This document shows, piece by piece, positions 6,758 through 15,218 of a DNA stretch of 31,700 bases. The DNA is from Bacillota bacterium (GTDB lineage Bacteria > Bacillota > UBA4882 > UBA8346). Location: the NCBI GenBank assembly GCA_023402395.1, contig JAEYGI010000064.1, positions 1-31,700 on the forward strand, written 5' to 3'. The notes beneath the pieces are model-generated. The model was not told the origin of the DNA. It searched no databases and saw only the letters and a program-made list of their open reading frames with translations. The position numbers were made by a program, and so were the translations under genes. Numbering within the stretch: the first letter of the stretch is position 1; each line of letters begins with the position of its first letter.

Positions 6758-7255
6758 TTATTCCCAATCGGCCAGTTCCGCCCAGTCCACTTTCGGCTCC
6801 CGGCCGGAGGCAGCCATGGTCCCGACATAAATCTTACCATCAAAGCGGCCAACGGTAAAATAATGTTCCAGCAGCAGCCGGGAGACGGCCGCCAGTTCCC
6901 GGCGGAAGACCAGTTCCCGGGGTATCCAGTGCAATTCGCCTTCCCGGGTCGTCGCCACCTCCCGGGTCAGGGTCCGCCCGAAATAGATGTACTGGAGCCG
7001 GATCTCCTCGCCCTTGAGCCGGTTGATCACGTAACGCAGCCGGAAGTCGGTCAGCGCCGCCCGGTCCAGTCCCGTTTCCTCGCCGATCTCCCGCAGGCAG
7101 GCGGCGGCCGGATCATTCAATTCGGCCGGCTCCAGATGCCCGCCGACCGGAGCCCACAACCCCGGCGCCAGTTCCCGGGTATCGGCCCGCTTCATCAACA
7201 ACAGGTCATCCCCGTTAAATAAAAACGCCGCAGCCATCTGTCGCAATCGGATCAT
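6758..7255 (-). CDS. Nudix hydrolase
   Basis: A 165-aa cytoplasmic pyrophosphohydrolase of the Nudix family. The Nudix box is clear (GGHLEPAELNDPAAACLREI then GEETGL, about residues 38-63), but it has two extra residues between the first glutamate and the RE pair compared with the classic spacing. The catalytic REIGEETGL end is intact. The substrate is unknown; the family cleaves nucleoside diphosphates linked to another group. The start is ATG at 7255, with AGGGGAG about 8 bases upstream. It is convergent with the small protein gene and divergent from korA. Confidence 0.87.
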   Translation of the reverse strand: MIRLRQMAAAFLFNGDDLLLMKRADTRELAPGLWAPVGGHLEPAELNDPAAACLREIGEETGLDRAALTDFRLRYVINRLKGEEIRLQYIYFGRTLTREVATTREGELHWIPRELVFRRELAAVSRLLLEHYFTVGRFDGKIYVGTMAASGREPKVDWAELADWE

Positions 7256-7309
7256 CGCCTGCTCCCCTCAACTCTTATTACTTTACGTATTATATTTATA
7301 GTTTACCTC

Positions 7310-7339
7310 CCGGCGGGGTTTTGAGCAATGCCCCGCCGG
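7310..7339. other. GC-rich hairpin in the nudix-korA intergenic region
   Basis: CCGGCGGGG (7310-7318) pairs perfectly with CCCCGCCGG (7331-7339) around a 12-base loop. No T-run follows on either strand, so it is not a typical terminator. It lies in the 267-bp divergent region 7256-7522. I see no convincing -35/-10 pair for either neighbour there. Confidence 0.5.
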
Positions 7340-7522
7340 CAGAAGGGTCAAGCCGTACGGGAATTTTTTCGCAAAATAATCGTTTTTGAAAAATGCAGGT
7401 CAATGTCGGGGCGCCGCCGAATATTTTGTAAGATATGGCATCAATAACTGCCTCAAAACGAAACCAGGGACGGATTTACCCATGACGCGCCCTGAAATTT
7501 GAATCAACGAAAGGGTGAGCCG

Positions 7523-9286
7523 ATGACTATTCCAACTTCGCAAAGCCGCCGGTCGGTTTCGATCGTTATCGCCGGCGAAGCCGGCCAAGGCATTCAGACC
7601 ATCGAATACCTATTGGCCAAGATTTTGAAGCTTGAAGGCTATCACGTCTTCGCCTGCAAGGAATACATGTCCCGGATCCGGGGCGGCGCCAATTCCACCG
7701 AAATCCGGGTGGCCGCGGACCGGGTGGCTGCCTATGCCGAAGGGATCGACCTATTGGTCCCGCTCGATAAAGGCGCGCTAAGCCATCTCCAGAAACGGAT
7801 CACCCCCGAAACCGTCATTCTAGGGGAAGCAGCCGCGCTCAACGCGACCGAGCCGGTTCTGGACATTCCGTTTTCGGCCGTGGCGCAGTCGGCCGGGAAC
7901 AAACTGTACGCCAACAGCGTGGCATCGGGAGCGGTGGCCGGAATCATGGGAGCCTCCTTTGAAACCGTCAGCAGCCAGCTGGAATCCTATTTCGCTTCCA
8001 AGTCCCGGGAGATTATCGACGGGAACATCGAAGCGGCCCGGGGCGGCTTTGAGGCGGGGCTGGCGCTGGTGTCCGCCGGCAAAGTCTCTTTCAGCCTTCC
8101 CAAGGATCCGGCCATCGCCGGCGAACTGATCCTAAACGGCAGCGAGGCGGCGGCCCTGGGTGCGGTGGCGGGAGGTTGCGACTTCATCTCTTCTTATCCG
8201 ATGTCGCCGGGAACCGGCGTGCTGACATATTTGTCGCAATACGCGGCCCGTTTCGGCATCGTCGCCGAACAGGTCGAGGATGAGATCGCCGCTTTCAATA
8301 TGGCCTTGGGCGCCTGGTATGCCGGAGCCAGGGCCATGGTCAGCACCTCCGGCGGCGGCTTTGCGTTGATGACCGAAGCGGTTTCCCTGGCCGGAATGAT
8401 CGAATCGCCGATGGTGATCCACCTGGCTCAGCGCCCCGGGCCGGCCACCGGACTTCCCACCCGCACCGAACAAGGCGACCTGGAGCTGGTCCTTTACGCC
8501 GGGCACGGCGAATTTCCCCGGATCATCCTGACGCCGCGCTCCATCGCCGAGGCGTTTTACCTGACCCAGCACGCCTTCAATCTGGCCGATCGCTATCAGG
8601 CGCCGGTCTTTCTGCTGACCGACCAGTTTTTGGTGGACTCCTTCGCCAATCTTTCCGAGTTGAAGCTGGACGGACTGCGGGTTGAACGGCAGGTTATCAA
8701 GACCAATCCGTCGTACCGGCGCTACGAATTGACCGGAGACGGGATTTCGCCCCGGGGCATCCCCGGTTTCGGCGACGGACTGGTAGGAGTGGACAGTGAT
8801 GAACATGACGAATTCGGGCATATCACCGAGGATCTCGAGCTGCGGGTCAAGATGGTCGACAAACGCCTCCGCAAACTGGAGCGGATCAAAAATAACACCA
8901 TCCCGCCGTATTTAAACGGCGACCCGGACTATCAAACCCTGGTGATCGGTTGGGGCTCAACCTTCCATGCGATCGCGGAAGCCTTGGGGATCCTGCAAAG
9001 GCCGGGCGTCGCCCATCTTCACTTCAGCCAGGTCTATCCCCTGCCGCCGGCTACTACCGATTACTTGAACCGTGCCGGACGGATTATCTTGATCGAGAAC
9101 AACGCCACCGGACAATTCGGAAAACTGATCCGCCAGGAGACTGGAATCTGCTATGACGAACGGATCCTCAAATATGACGGGATGCCCTTCTCCGTTGAAG
9201 AGTTGGTTTCCGGCTTGGCCCAATTGATCCCTGAGCAAATCCAAAACGGAAACGGAGGCGAAACGGATGGAAGCCAAAGAGTATAA
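7523..9286 (+). CDS. korA: 2-oxoacid:ferredoxin oxidoreductase, fused gamma-alpha subunit
   Basis: A 587-aa subunit of an oxygen-sensitive enzyme that oxidatively decarboxylates a 2-oxoacid to an acyl-CoA while reducing ferredoxin. Residues about 12-180 form the gamma domain (VIAGEAGQGIQT, then MSRIRGGANS). The alpha/pyrimidine-binding domain follows from about 195 (GGCDFISSYPMSPGTGVLTYL, EDEIAAFNMALGA, STSGGGFALMTE), and the C-terminal VIGWGSTFHAIAEAL segment is the transketolase C-like domain. The fusion order gamma-alpha is that of KorA/OorA-type enzymes. The start is ATG at 7523, with AAAGGGTGA about 5 bases upstream. It overlaps korB by 20 bases. The oxoacid (2-oxoglutarate, pyruvate or branched) cannot be decided by eye. 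Confidence 0.9.
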   Translation: MTIPTSQSRRSVSIVIAGEAGQGIQTIEYLLAKILKLEGYHVFACKEYMSRIRGGANSTEIRVAADRVAAYAEGIDLLVPLDKGALSHLQKRITPETVILGEAAALNATEPVLDIPFSAVAQSAGNKLYANSVASGAVAGIMGASFETVSSQLESYFASKSREIIDGNIEAARGGFEAGLALVSAGKVSFSLPKDPAIAGELILNGSEAAALGAVAGGCDFISSYPMSPGTGVLTYLSQYAARFGIVAEQVEDEIAAFNMALGAWYAGARAMVSTSGGGFALMTEAVSLAGMIESPMVIHLAQRPGPATGLPTRTEQGDLELVLYAGHGEFPRIILTPRSIAEAFYLTQHAFNLADRYQAPVFLLTDQFLVDSFANLSELKLDGLRVERQVIKTNPSYRRYELTGDGISPRGIPGFGDGLVGVDSDEHDEFGHITEDLELRVKMVDKRLRKLERIKNNTIPPYLNGDPDYQTLVIGWGSTFHAIAEALGILQRPGVAHLHFSQVYPLPPATTDYLNRAGRIILIENNATGQFGKLIRQETGICYDERILKYDGMPFSVEELVSGLAQLIPEQIQNGNGGETDGSQRV

Positions 9287-10133
9287 CCTGGAAAATCTTG
9301 ATATCGCCTGGTGCCCCGGTTGCGGCGATTTCGGCATCCTGAACATTTTAAAGCAATCCCTGGCCGAACTGGACATCGCTCCCGAAGGGCTGGTGATGGT
9401 CTCCGGAATCGGCCAGGCGGCCAAGATCCCCCACTACTTGAAATGCAACTTCTTTAACGGGCTGCACGGAAGGGCGCTCCCGGCGGCCACCGGCATCAAG
9501 GCCGCCAATCCCGCGCTCACGGTCATCGCCGAAAGCGGGGACGGCGATATGTACGGGGAAGGCGGCAATCATTTCATCCATACCATCCGCCGGAACCCGG
9601 ACATCACCAATATCGTTCATAATAATATGGTTTACGGCCTGACCAAGGGCCAGGCCTCTCCCACCAGCCGGAAAGGGTTCGTCACCCCGGTCCAGGTCTC
9701 CGGCGTCGCCGGCGAGCCCTTTAACCCCTTGGCCGTGGCCATCGCGCTGAATGCCTCGTTCGTGGCCCGTGCCTTTGCCGGGGACATTCCACGGACCAAA
9801 GAGATCGTCAAACAAGCGATCCAGCATCACGGCTACGCCCTGGTTGATATTCTCCAGCCCTGCGTCTCGTTTAATAAGGTCAATACCCACCAGTGGTTTC
9901 GGGAAAACACCTATTATCTAGAGGACAGCCATGATCCGCGCGATCGGGACGCTGCGTTCGCCAAGGCCTCCGAAACCGACCGCTTACCGCTCGGCGTCTT
10001 CTATCTGGGTCCGGACCGGCCGACCTTTGAGGAAAATCAACCGGCGTACCGGGAGAGCCGGGCGCCATTGTTCACCCGGGAGCTTGACCGCGACCGGCTG
10101 GCCGCTTTCCTGGAACAAAAACGAATCAATTAA
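9267..10133 (+). CDS. korB: 2-oxoacid:ferredoxin oxidoreductase, beta subunit
   Basis: A 288-aa thiamine-diphosphate-binding partner of the preceding subunit. The ThDP/Mg motif is GDGDMYGEGGNHF (about 91-103), with NNMVYGLTKGQASPTS following. Cysteines at 16, 19 (WCPGCGD), 60 (KCNFFNGLHG) and in DILQPCVSF (near 197) match the [4Fe-4S] ligands of KorB/PorB-type subunits. The ATG lies inside the end of korA, with GGAGG 8 bases upstream, so the two are co-translated. No separate delta (2x[4Fe-4S] ferredoxin) subunit is present, which is normal for the two-subunit form. A terminator lies at 10301-10325. Confidence 0.92.
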   Translation: MEAKEYNLENLDIAWCPGCGDFGILNILKQSLAELDIAPEGLVMVSGIGQAAKIPHYLKCNFFNGLHGRALPAATGIKAANPALTVIAESGDGDMYGEGGNHFIHTIRRNPDITNIVHNNMVYGLTKGQASPTSRKGFVTPVQVSGVAGEPFNPLAVAIALNASFVARAFAGDIPRTKEIVKQAIQHHGYALVDILQPCVSFNKVNTHQWFRENTYYLEDSHDPRDRDAAFAKASETDRLPLGVFYLGPDRPTFEENQPAYRESRAPLFTRELDRDRLAAFLEQKRIN

Positions 10134-10148
10134 AACGTGGTGATAAAC

Positions 10149-10246
10149 CCGGCCTAAGGCCGGTACCCAAAAGCTCAAAGAGCAAGTGATAAAGTCAATT
10201 TTTAGACATTATTGATCAAGAATTGCCGTTTCATGGACTTTATCAC
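10149..10246. repeat. Palindromes downstream of korB
   Basis: CCGGCC-TAA-GGCCGG (10149-10163) is a compact perfect hairpin just after the korB stop. Then GTGATAAAGTC (10186-10196) and its exact complement GACTTTATCAC (10236-10246) flank 39 bases, with a second imperfect pair just inside (CAATTTTT with AAGAATTG). The 61-bp unit resembles a minimal palindromic element or a large RNA hairpin in the korB 3' region. Confidence 0.5.
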
Positions 10247-10300
10247 ATGGCTTTTAAGCGGGGTGATCAACATCAATCCCGCGCATCGGAATAAAACAAA

Positions 10301-10325
10301 GGGGCGGATCTCATCCGCCCCTTCT
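10301..10325. terminator. Bidirectional terminator between korB and RQC gene
   Basis: GGGGCGGAT (10301-10309) pairs with ATCCGCCCC (10313-10321). TTCTT follows on the plus strand and TTTGTTTT on the minus strand. It serves korB and the convergent gene at 10340. Confidence 0.88.
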
Positions 10326-10339
10326 TATCGCTTTGAAAG

Positions 10340-10993
10340 TCAGATCAACGCCGCCGCTTCCTTCCTCCGGCGGTATTCCGCCAGATCCACCACCTGCCCG
10401 GTCTCAACGATCCGCTCCCCCGCCTGGGACAAGGTGCTGATCACTTCCCGAATCGCCTTTTGCACTTTTTTATAGTCCAGCTTCGCCCAGGCCTCCAGCG
10501 CCGGGATGAACCGCTTGTCGCCGGTGGCCTCGATTTTGGCGAGGAGCAGCAAGATCATCCGCCGGTCACGGTCCTTCAAGGAATGAATGATCTCATACTT
10601 TCCGGCCTTGACTTCGGCCCGGAGTTGTTCCAACAATTCATCGGTGTAAGTATCCTTCTCAATCTCCCAGCCGCGGTCAGTGTAAATAAGGAGCGGCATC
10701 CGGTAATCGTAATCGATCCCCAAATATCCGTTCAGAATGGCCCAATCAATCCGCGCCGTGATCTCATCCAGGGACAGATCCTTATACGAACCGTACGCCG
10801 GACTATGGTCCAAGCCCAACTCCAGCACCTTTTTTTCCTTGGAGCCCTTCAGAACTTTGGCCAGCAACGTCCGTCCGCCATGCATGATCAGCGGGTCTGC
10901 GCCGCGCAGGATCATCCGAATCTCTTCAAACGGCAACTCCTTGATACCTCTTGAATCGAGTGTGTATTGGACCCGATTGACCCGTTTACCCAT
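10340..10993 (-). CDS. RQC-domain (RQC-minor-like) DNA-binding protein
   Basis: A 217-aa cytoplasmic protein without a helicase domain. Its first part (ELPFEEIRMILRGADPLIM, GGRTLLAKVLKGSKEKKVLELGL) and the HSPAYGSYKDLSLDEITARI segment match the small RQC-domain family related to the winged-helix C-terminal domain of RecQ helicases. The C-terminal half (KDRDRRMILLLLAKIEATGD, then a repeat-like helical region) resembles HEAT-like helices. The ATG at 10993 is chosen because family proteins begin near this KRVNRVQYTLD segment; AAGGA directly abuts it, so an upstream start (up to 11116) is possible. It is a single gene ending at the bidirectional terminator. Biochemical role not known. Confidence 0.75.
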   Translation of the reverse strand: MGKRVNRVQYTLDSRGIKELPFEEIRMILRGADPLIMHGGRTLLAKVLKGSKEKKVLELGLDHSPAYGSYKDLSLDEITARIDWAILNGYLGIDYDYRMPLLIYTDRGWEIEKDTYTDELLEQLRAEVKAGKYEIIHSLKDRDRRMILLLLAKIEATGDKRFIPALEAWAKLDYKKVQKAIREVISTLSQAGERIVETGQVVDLAEYRRRKEAAALI

Positions 10994-11506
10994 TCCTTGC
11001 TTCTCATCCCCTAGACGTTTTTTAAAACTATTCGCCGCGATTTCGGAGAACTCCTGCCTTTTTTCAAATCCAATGGTTCTTATCCGACGCGGCCAGAACT
11101 GAAATCCCCCCGGCATCGGATGAAGTCAACTAGATCGGACGGGAACGGGAGGTATTGCAAGAAGAGAATGGTAAGGGAGTATAAGGCGGCCAGATTAGAG
11201 CCGGTTCGTTTTTCGGAGCGGAGATTGAGCTTTTCCCTTGGCTGACACTCTATTTCTCTATTTCAAGCATAACCGATCCAATCCAGGGTCTGCCCAGGAT
11301 GCCGCCGTCCGCCCAGGGAAATGGCGTTCCGGAACATTCCTCTATCGCGTCCATGTTAAGGATACGTTTGAATTGACCGTGAATGCGGGCTGGCTCCGAT
11401 TCCATGAATTCCCTCGACTAAAACGATAAGGGCGCCGGTCACCCCTAGCAACTCTCCGAACAGTTGAAGCGACTCACGCTCAACTGCTACGATGGTTTAT
11501 CGATAT
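10994..11506. other. Intergenic region between RQC gene and araB-type gene
   Basis: About 500 bases with no strong gene apart from the doubtful 51-residue frame at 11250-11405. Near its right end a hairpin pairs CAGTTG (11461-11466) plus AGCG with CGCT plus CAACTG (11481-11486). It shares the words CAGTTGAAGCG with the terminator at 11507-11544, so the two hairpins may be related by duplication. No clear promoter for the RQC gene is seen. Confidence 0.45.
11250..11405 (-). CDS. Possible 51-residue protein (low support)
   Basis: A short frame starting with ATG at 11405, with GAGGG about 6 bases upstream and a TAG stop. The product is rich in W, P and G towards its end (CSGTPFPWADGGILGRPWIG) and lacks a signal peptide or membrane helix. 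No family is recognised. An open frame on the opposite strand (11238-11429) lacks a ribosome binding site and is thought to be a shadow. It could be a small gene, a remnant of a larger one, or chance. Confidence 0.3.
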   Translation of the reverse strand: MESEPARIHGQFKRILNMDAIEECSGTPFPWADGGILGRPWIGSVMLEIEK

Positions 11507-11544
11507 GAAAAAAACTATCGCTTCAGTTGAAGCGATAGTTTTTT
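11507..11544. terminator. Bidirectional terminator below the araB-type gene
   Basis: A perfect 11-bp stem ACTATCGCTTC/GAAGCGATAGT (11514-11524, 11529-11539) with a 4-base loop is flanked by seven A on the left and six T on the right. It works as a rho-independent terminator on either strand. It is 51 bases past the stop of the minus-strand kinase gene. Confidence 0.93.
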
Positions 11545-11595
11545 GATTTGGAGTGGCGTTTCCATCGACTGCTCCGGGACCTGGAACTGTTTTCT

Positions 11596-13227
11596 TCAGG
11601 CCATGCCGTACGACCCGAAATAATCATGAAGTTTTAAATATTGCTCATATAACGCCTCATACCCGAGTTGATTCACGGCGTCCGGCCGGTAGACCCCGGC
11701 GGCCGGGGGCGCCATTCTCCGGACCGCCTCTTCCGGATCATCGTAACCGCCGGCGGCGCGTCCGGCCGCCAGGGCTCCAAAAATCGCCGACCCCAGAGCG
11801 ATTGGTTGCAGCGAAGCAGCGACCGTGATGGCCCGGCCCAAGATATCGGCATAGATCTGCATCAACAGCTTGTTCTTGGTTAACCCGCCGCAAGCGTACA
11901 CTGCGCGGATCGGTTCCGCGCCCGCTTCATGAGTTTCAATGATCTTCCGCGTCCCGAAGGCAGTCGCCTCAATCAGACAACGGTAGACTTCTTCCGGCTT
12001 TGTTTTCAAGGAGTACCCCGCCACCACTCCCTTTAAATTGGCGTTCATTAAAATGCTGCGGTTTCCGTTATGCCAGTCCAGCGCCACCAGGCCGCTTTCG
12101 CCGGGCGCCAGGCGCGCCGCTTTCTCTTCAAGCAACTGGTGAATCCCGATTTTCCGCGCCGCGGCCTCCTCGCTATAGGCCGCCGGCACCGAATTGGCCA
12201 CAAACCAAGCGAAAATGTCTCCCACCGCCGATTGCCCATATTCATACCCGTAGTAACCGGGCAAGATCCCGTCTTTGGCCAAACCGGCGAACCCTTCAAA
12301 ATAATAGGGCCGATCGGTCATTACCATCTGGCAGGACGAAGTTCCCATAATCATCACCAGTTGGTTGGAATCGCTCACACCACACCCCGGAACTCCGGAA
12401 TGGGCGTCAATCGTCGCCGCCGAAACGGCTACCCCGGGGCTTAAACCCAATTCCCGCGCCAGCTCCGGGGTAAGTCCACCCGCTTTCCGGCCCGGCGCCA
12501 CTAAAGTCCCACACAGTTTGTTTTCGACCGCCGCGCCGAATTCCGGGTGCAATGCCGCCAAAAACTCCCGGCTGGGGTATCCATGTTCGTGGTTCCAAAA
12601 TCCTTTGTACCCGGCGGCGCAGGTATTCCGGGTTTCATTCCCGGTCAACCGCCAGACGATCCAATCGCCCGCCTCGATAAACCGGGCGGCGCGCTGATAG
12701 ATTTCGGGAGCTTCGTTCAGAATCTGCAGCAGTTTTGGTAAAGACCACTCCGAAGAGACCTTTCCGCCATAATAGGACAAGAAAGGCTCCCTCCGCTCCG
12801 CCGCCAACTGATTGATCCGATCCGCTTCCGGTTGGGCGGCATGGTGTTTCCAAAGCTTGACCCACGCATGGGGATGGTGGCGGAATTCTTCCACAAAACA
12901 AAGCGGAGTGCCGTCCTTAAAAGTCGGCAAAACCGTGCAGGCGGTAAAGTCAATTCCAATCCCAATCACGTCCGCTCCGGGCACGGCTCCCTTGTTTAAA
13001 ATCTCGGGGATTAAGGACTTCAAGCCCTTCAAGTAATCGGCCGGATCTTGGAGCGCCCAATCTCTTTCCAGGTGAATCCCGGTCCCCGGCAAAACCGTAT
13101 CGATCACGCCGTTTTCATATTTATAAACCGCCTCGGCTTTTTCCGCTCCGGTAATCACATCCACCAATAACGCCCGACAGGATTCGGTTCCATAATCAAG
13201 CCCGATCACATATTTCCGATCATTCAT
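11596..13227 (-). CDS. araB: AraB-type ribulokinase (FGGY family)
   Basis: A 543-aa cytoplasmic sugar kinase. The N-terminus YVIGLDYGTESCRALLVD is the phosphate-1 motif of FGGY kinases. GTGIHLERDWALQDPADYL, GIDFTACTVLP and HPHAWVKLWKHHAAQPEADR are characteristic of ribulokinase AraB rather than of FucK or XylB. The C-terminal AVYACGGLTKNKLLMQIYADILGR is the adenosine motif. Length fits AraB (about 550-560). The start is ATG at 13227, with AGGTGG 5 bases upstream; a GTG at 13236 is the alternative. It follows fucI by 47 bases in the same operon. AraB is known to phosphorylate both L- and D-ribulose, so with FucI the likely substrate is D-ribulose. Confidence 0.88.
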   Translation of the reverse strand: MNDRKYVIGLDYGTESCRALLVDVITGAEKAEAVYKYENGVIDTVLPGTGIHLERDWALQDPADYLKGLKSLIPEILNKGAVPGADVIGIGIDFTACTVLPTFKDGTPLCFVEEFRHHPHAWVKLWKHHAAQPEADRINQLAAERREPFLSYYGGKVSSEWSLPKLLQILNEAPEIYQRAARFIEAGDWIVWRLTGNETRNTCAAGYKGFWNHEHGYPSREFLAALHPEFGAAVENKLCGTLVAPGRKAGGLTPELARELGLSPGVAVSAATIDAHSGVPGCGVSDSNQLVMIMGTSSCQMVMTDRPYYFEGFAGLAKDGILPGYYGYEYGQSAVGDIFAWFVANSVPAAYSEEAAARKIGIHQLLEEKAARLAPGESGLVALDWHNGNRSILMNANLKGVVAGYSLKTKPEEVYRCLIEATAFGTRKIIETHEAGAEPIRAVYACGGLTKNKLLMQIYADILGRAITVAASLQPIALGSAIFGALAAGRAAGGYDDPEEAVRRMAPPAAGVYRPDAVNQLGYEALYEQYLKLHDYFGSYGMA

Positions 13228-13274
13228 CGCGACCACCTTTCCTCTTGAGTCCGCCTTGATCCGCTAATTGTTCA

Positions 13275-15056
13275 CTACCGATATAAGGGGCCATAAGTGG
13301 CGCACGCGCGGTAATCGGCTCCCTGAAGATCCGCGGCGCCGAACGCCCCCCACACGCTGGGCCGGAAAATTTTATCGTCCGGGACGTTATGAAGGCCGAC
13401 CGGAATCCGCAGCAGCGAAGCCAGGGTTATTAAATCGGAACCGATATGTCCATGGCTGATCGCGCCGTGATTGGCGCCCCAGTTGTTCATGACCGTGTAA
13501 ACATCCTTGAAAGGCCCGCCTCCGGTGAGGCGGGGCGCAAACCAAGTCGTCGGCCAGGTCGGATCGGTCCGTTTCGTAATCAGATCCGTTGTCTCCGGCG
13601 GCAAATCGATGGTATACCCCTCGGCAATCTGAAGCACCGGCCCCAACCCTTGGATTAGATTGATCCGGGACATGGTTATCGGCATCTCCCCTCGGGTGAC
13701 AAATTGCGATGAATAGCCGCCACCCCGGAAATACTCCAGGCGGGCCGGGCAAAACCTGGTCGCGGAAAGGCATTGGCTCACTTCGGACCCGGTAATCTCC
13801 CAAAACGGCTTCAGCGCGGGTTTACCGTCTTTCTCCTGCCGTCCGGTTCCATCCAGGGCGGTGGAGCCCGAATTGATCAGATGGATGAAGCCGCCGGCGG
13901 CCTCGCCCGTCAAGTCTTTCCCGGAAACCCGTTTGACCGCGGCCGGGCTCCAGTAGGTCCGGACATCAGAAAAAATCTGGGCGGTATTGGTCAGCAAATG
14001 TCCGAAAAGCATCGAGATCCCGTTTAAATAATCGTTTTCGGTAGCAAAGATCAGCGCTTCCCGGATCCCGTTCCAGTCGAACGACGTATTGAGGATGGTT
14101 TCCATAAAGTCGCCGTTCGGGAAATGATCGGTCCATTGCCGCTGCCCCTGAAAACCACCGGCAATGGCGTGATGCCCCAGCGCCTCTTCCTCGAACCCCA
14201 TCTCGGCCAACTTCGGATTGCCGATCATCAAATCGCGGGCGATCATGGTCATTTTGACCACCGTCTCCCAATCCCGATCTTTGCGGGCCCGGGAAGATTG
14301 TTTGGCGGCCGGGTTAAAGTCCTCGCCCTCCCGGCAGTTCTCTTTGACCCATTGCAACGCCGTTGCGTATTCCGCCCGGTCGAAAATTTCCTCTTCGATC
14401 CGGCGGGTCAATTCGCAACTGTCGACCATCTCGTATCGCATGCCAAGGTAATTTTCCAAAAAGTCCGGATTCACGATGGATCCCGCGATCCCCATGGACA
14501 TCCCGCCGATTGCCAGGTACGATCTGCCGCGCATTAAGGCCACCGCCAAACCGGCCTTGGCGAATTGCAGCAGTTTTTGCTGCACATCGGCCGGGATCGT
14601 GGCATCCGTGGCCTCCTGAACATCTTGGCCATAAATCCCGAAGGCCGGCAAGCCCTTCTGATTGTGGGCGGCCAGCGCCGAGGCCAGATAAACCGCTCCC
14701 GGCCGCTCGGAACCGTTAAATCCCCAGATCGCCTTGGGAATAAGAGGATCCATATCCATGGTCTCCGCGCCATAGCACCAACAAGGCGTCACCGACAAGG
14801 AAACCCCGACGCCCGCCCGGGCGAATTTTTCCGCGGTTTGAGCCGCCTCCACCACCCCGCCGATACAGGTATCGGCAATCACGCACTCCACCGGCGCGCC
14901 GTTCGGATGACGCAACTTCCTGGAGTAGAATTCCGCCACCGTTTTCGCCATTCGCATGGTTTGATCTTCCAATGATTCCCGGATCCCCCGCCGCCGGCCG
15001 TCGATAATCGGCCGGATTCCGATTTTCGGCATACTCCCTTGAAACCCTTGATTCAT
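13275..15056 (-). CDS. fucI: L-fucose isomerase (L-fucose / D-arabinose isomerase)
   Basis: A 593-aa cytoplasmic Mn-dependent ketol isomerase, full length for FucI (about 590). The start MPKIGIRPIIDGRRRGIRES and EDQTMRMAKTVAEF are family hallmarks. The metal-site segments ATENDYLNGISMLFGH and FSDVRTYWSP are present, as is NNWGANHGAISHGHIG near the C-terminus. Start ATG at 15056 has GGAGG 8 bases upstream; an in-frame ATG-like start at 15149 would add 31 residues without a site. FucI enzymes convert L-fucose to L-fuculose and D-arabinose to D-ribulose. The downstream partner is an AraB-type kinase and no fuculose-phosphate aldolase is present, favouring D-arabinose. Control is probably by the LacI-type regulator immediately upstream. 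Confidence 0.93.
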   Translation of the reverse strand: MNQGFQGSMPKIGIRPIIDGRRRGIRESLEDQTMRMAKTVAEFYSRKLRHPNGAPVECVIADTCIGGVVEAAQTAEKFARAGVGVSLSVTPCWCYGAETMDMDPLIPKAIWGFNGSERPGAVYLASALAAHNQKGLPAFGIYGQDVQEATDATIPADVQQKLLQFAKAGLAVALMRGRSYLAIGGMSMGIAGSIVNPDFLENYLGMRYEMVDSCELTRRIEEEIFDRAEYATALQWVKENCREGEDFNPAAKQSSRARKDRDWETVVKMTMIARDLMIGNPKLAEMGFEEEALGHHAIAGGFQGQRQWTDHFPNGDFMETILNTSFDWNGIREALIFATENDYLNGISMLFGHLLTNTAQIFSDVRTYWSPAAVKRVSGKDLTGEAAGGFIHLINSGSTALDGTGRQEKDGKPALKPFWEITGSEVSQCLSATRFCPARLEYFRGGGYSSQFVTRGEMPITMSRINLIQGLGPVLQIAEGYTIDLPPETTDLITKRTDPTWPTTWFAPRLTGGGPFKDVYTVMNNWGANHGAISHGHIGSDLITLASLLRIPVGLHNVPDDKIFRPSVWGAFGAADLQGADYRACATYGPLYR

Positions 15057-15218
15057 GTCTTTCCCCTCCATTTTAGATTTTGAAATACCGAATACCCTCG
15101 AAGCGCCTAGGAACTTATGCGTATAATCTTTTTTCAGGATATAAAGCACAAGCTAATGGGTAGCCATACGGCACGATACGCCGCCTGTCGCGGTTGTTCC
15201 GAATACCCGCGCCGACTC

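Noticed and set aside
11238..11429. A 63-codon plus-strand frame
   Set aside because: TTG start with no ribosome binding site; competes with a minus-strand frame that has one.
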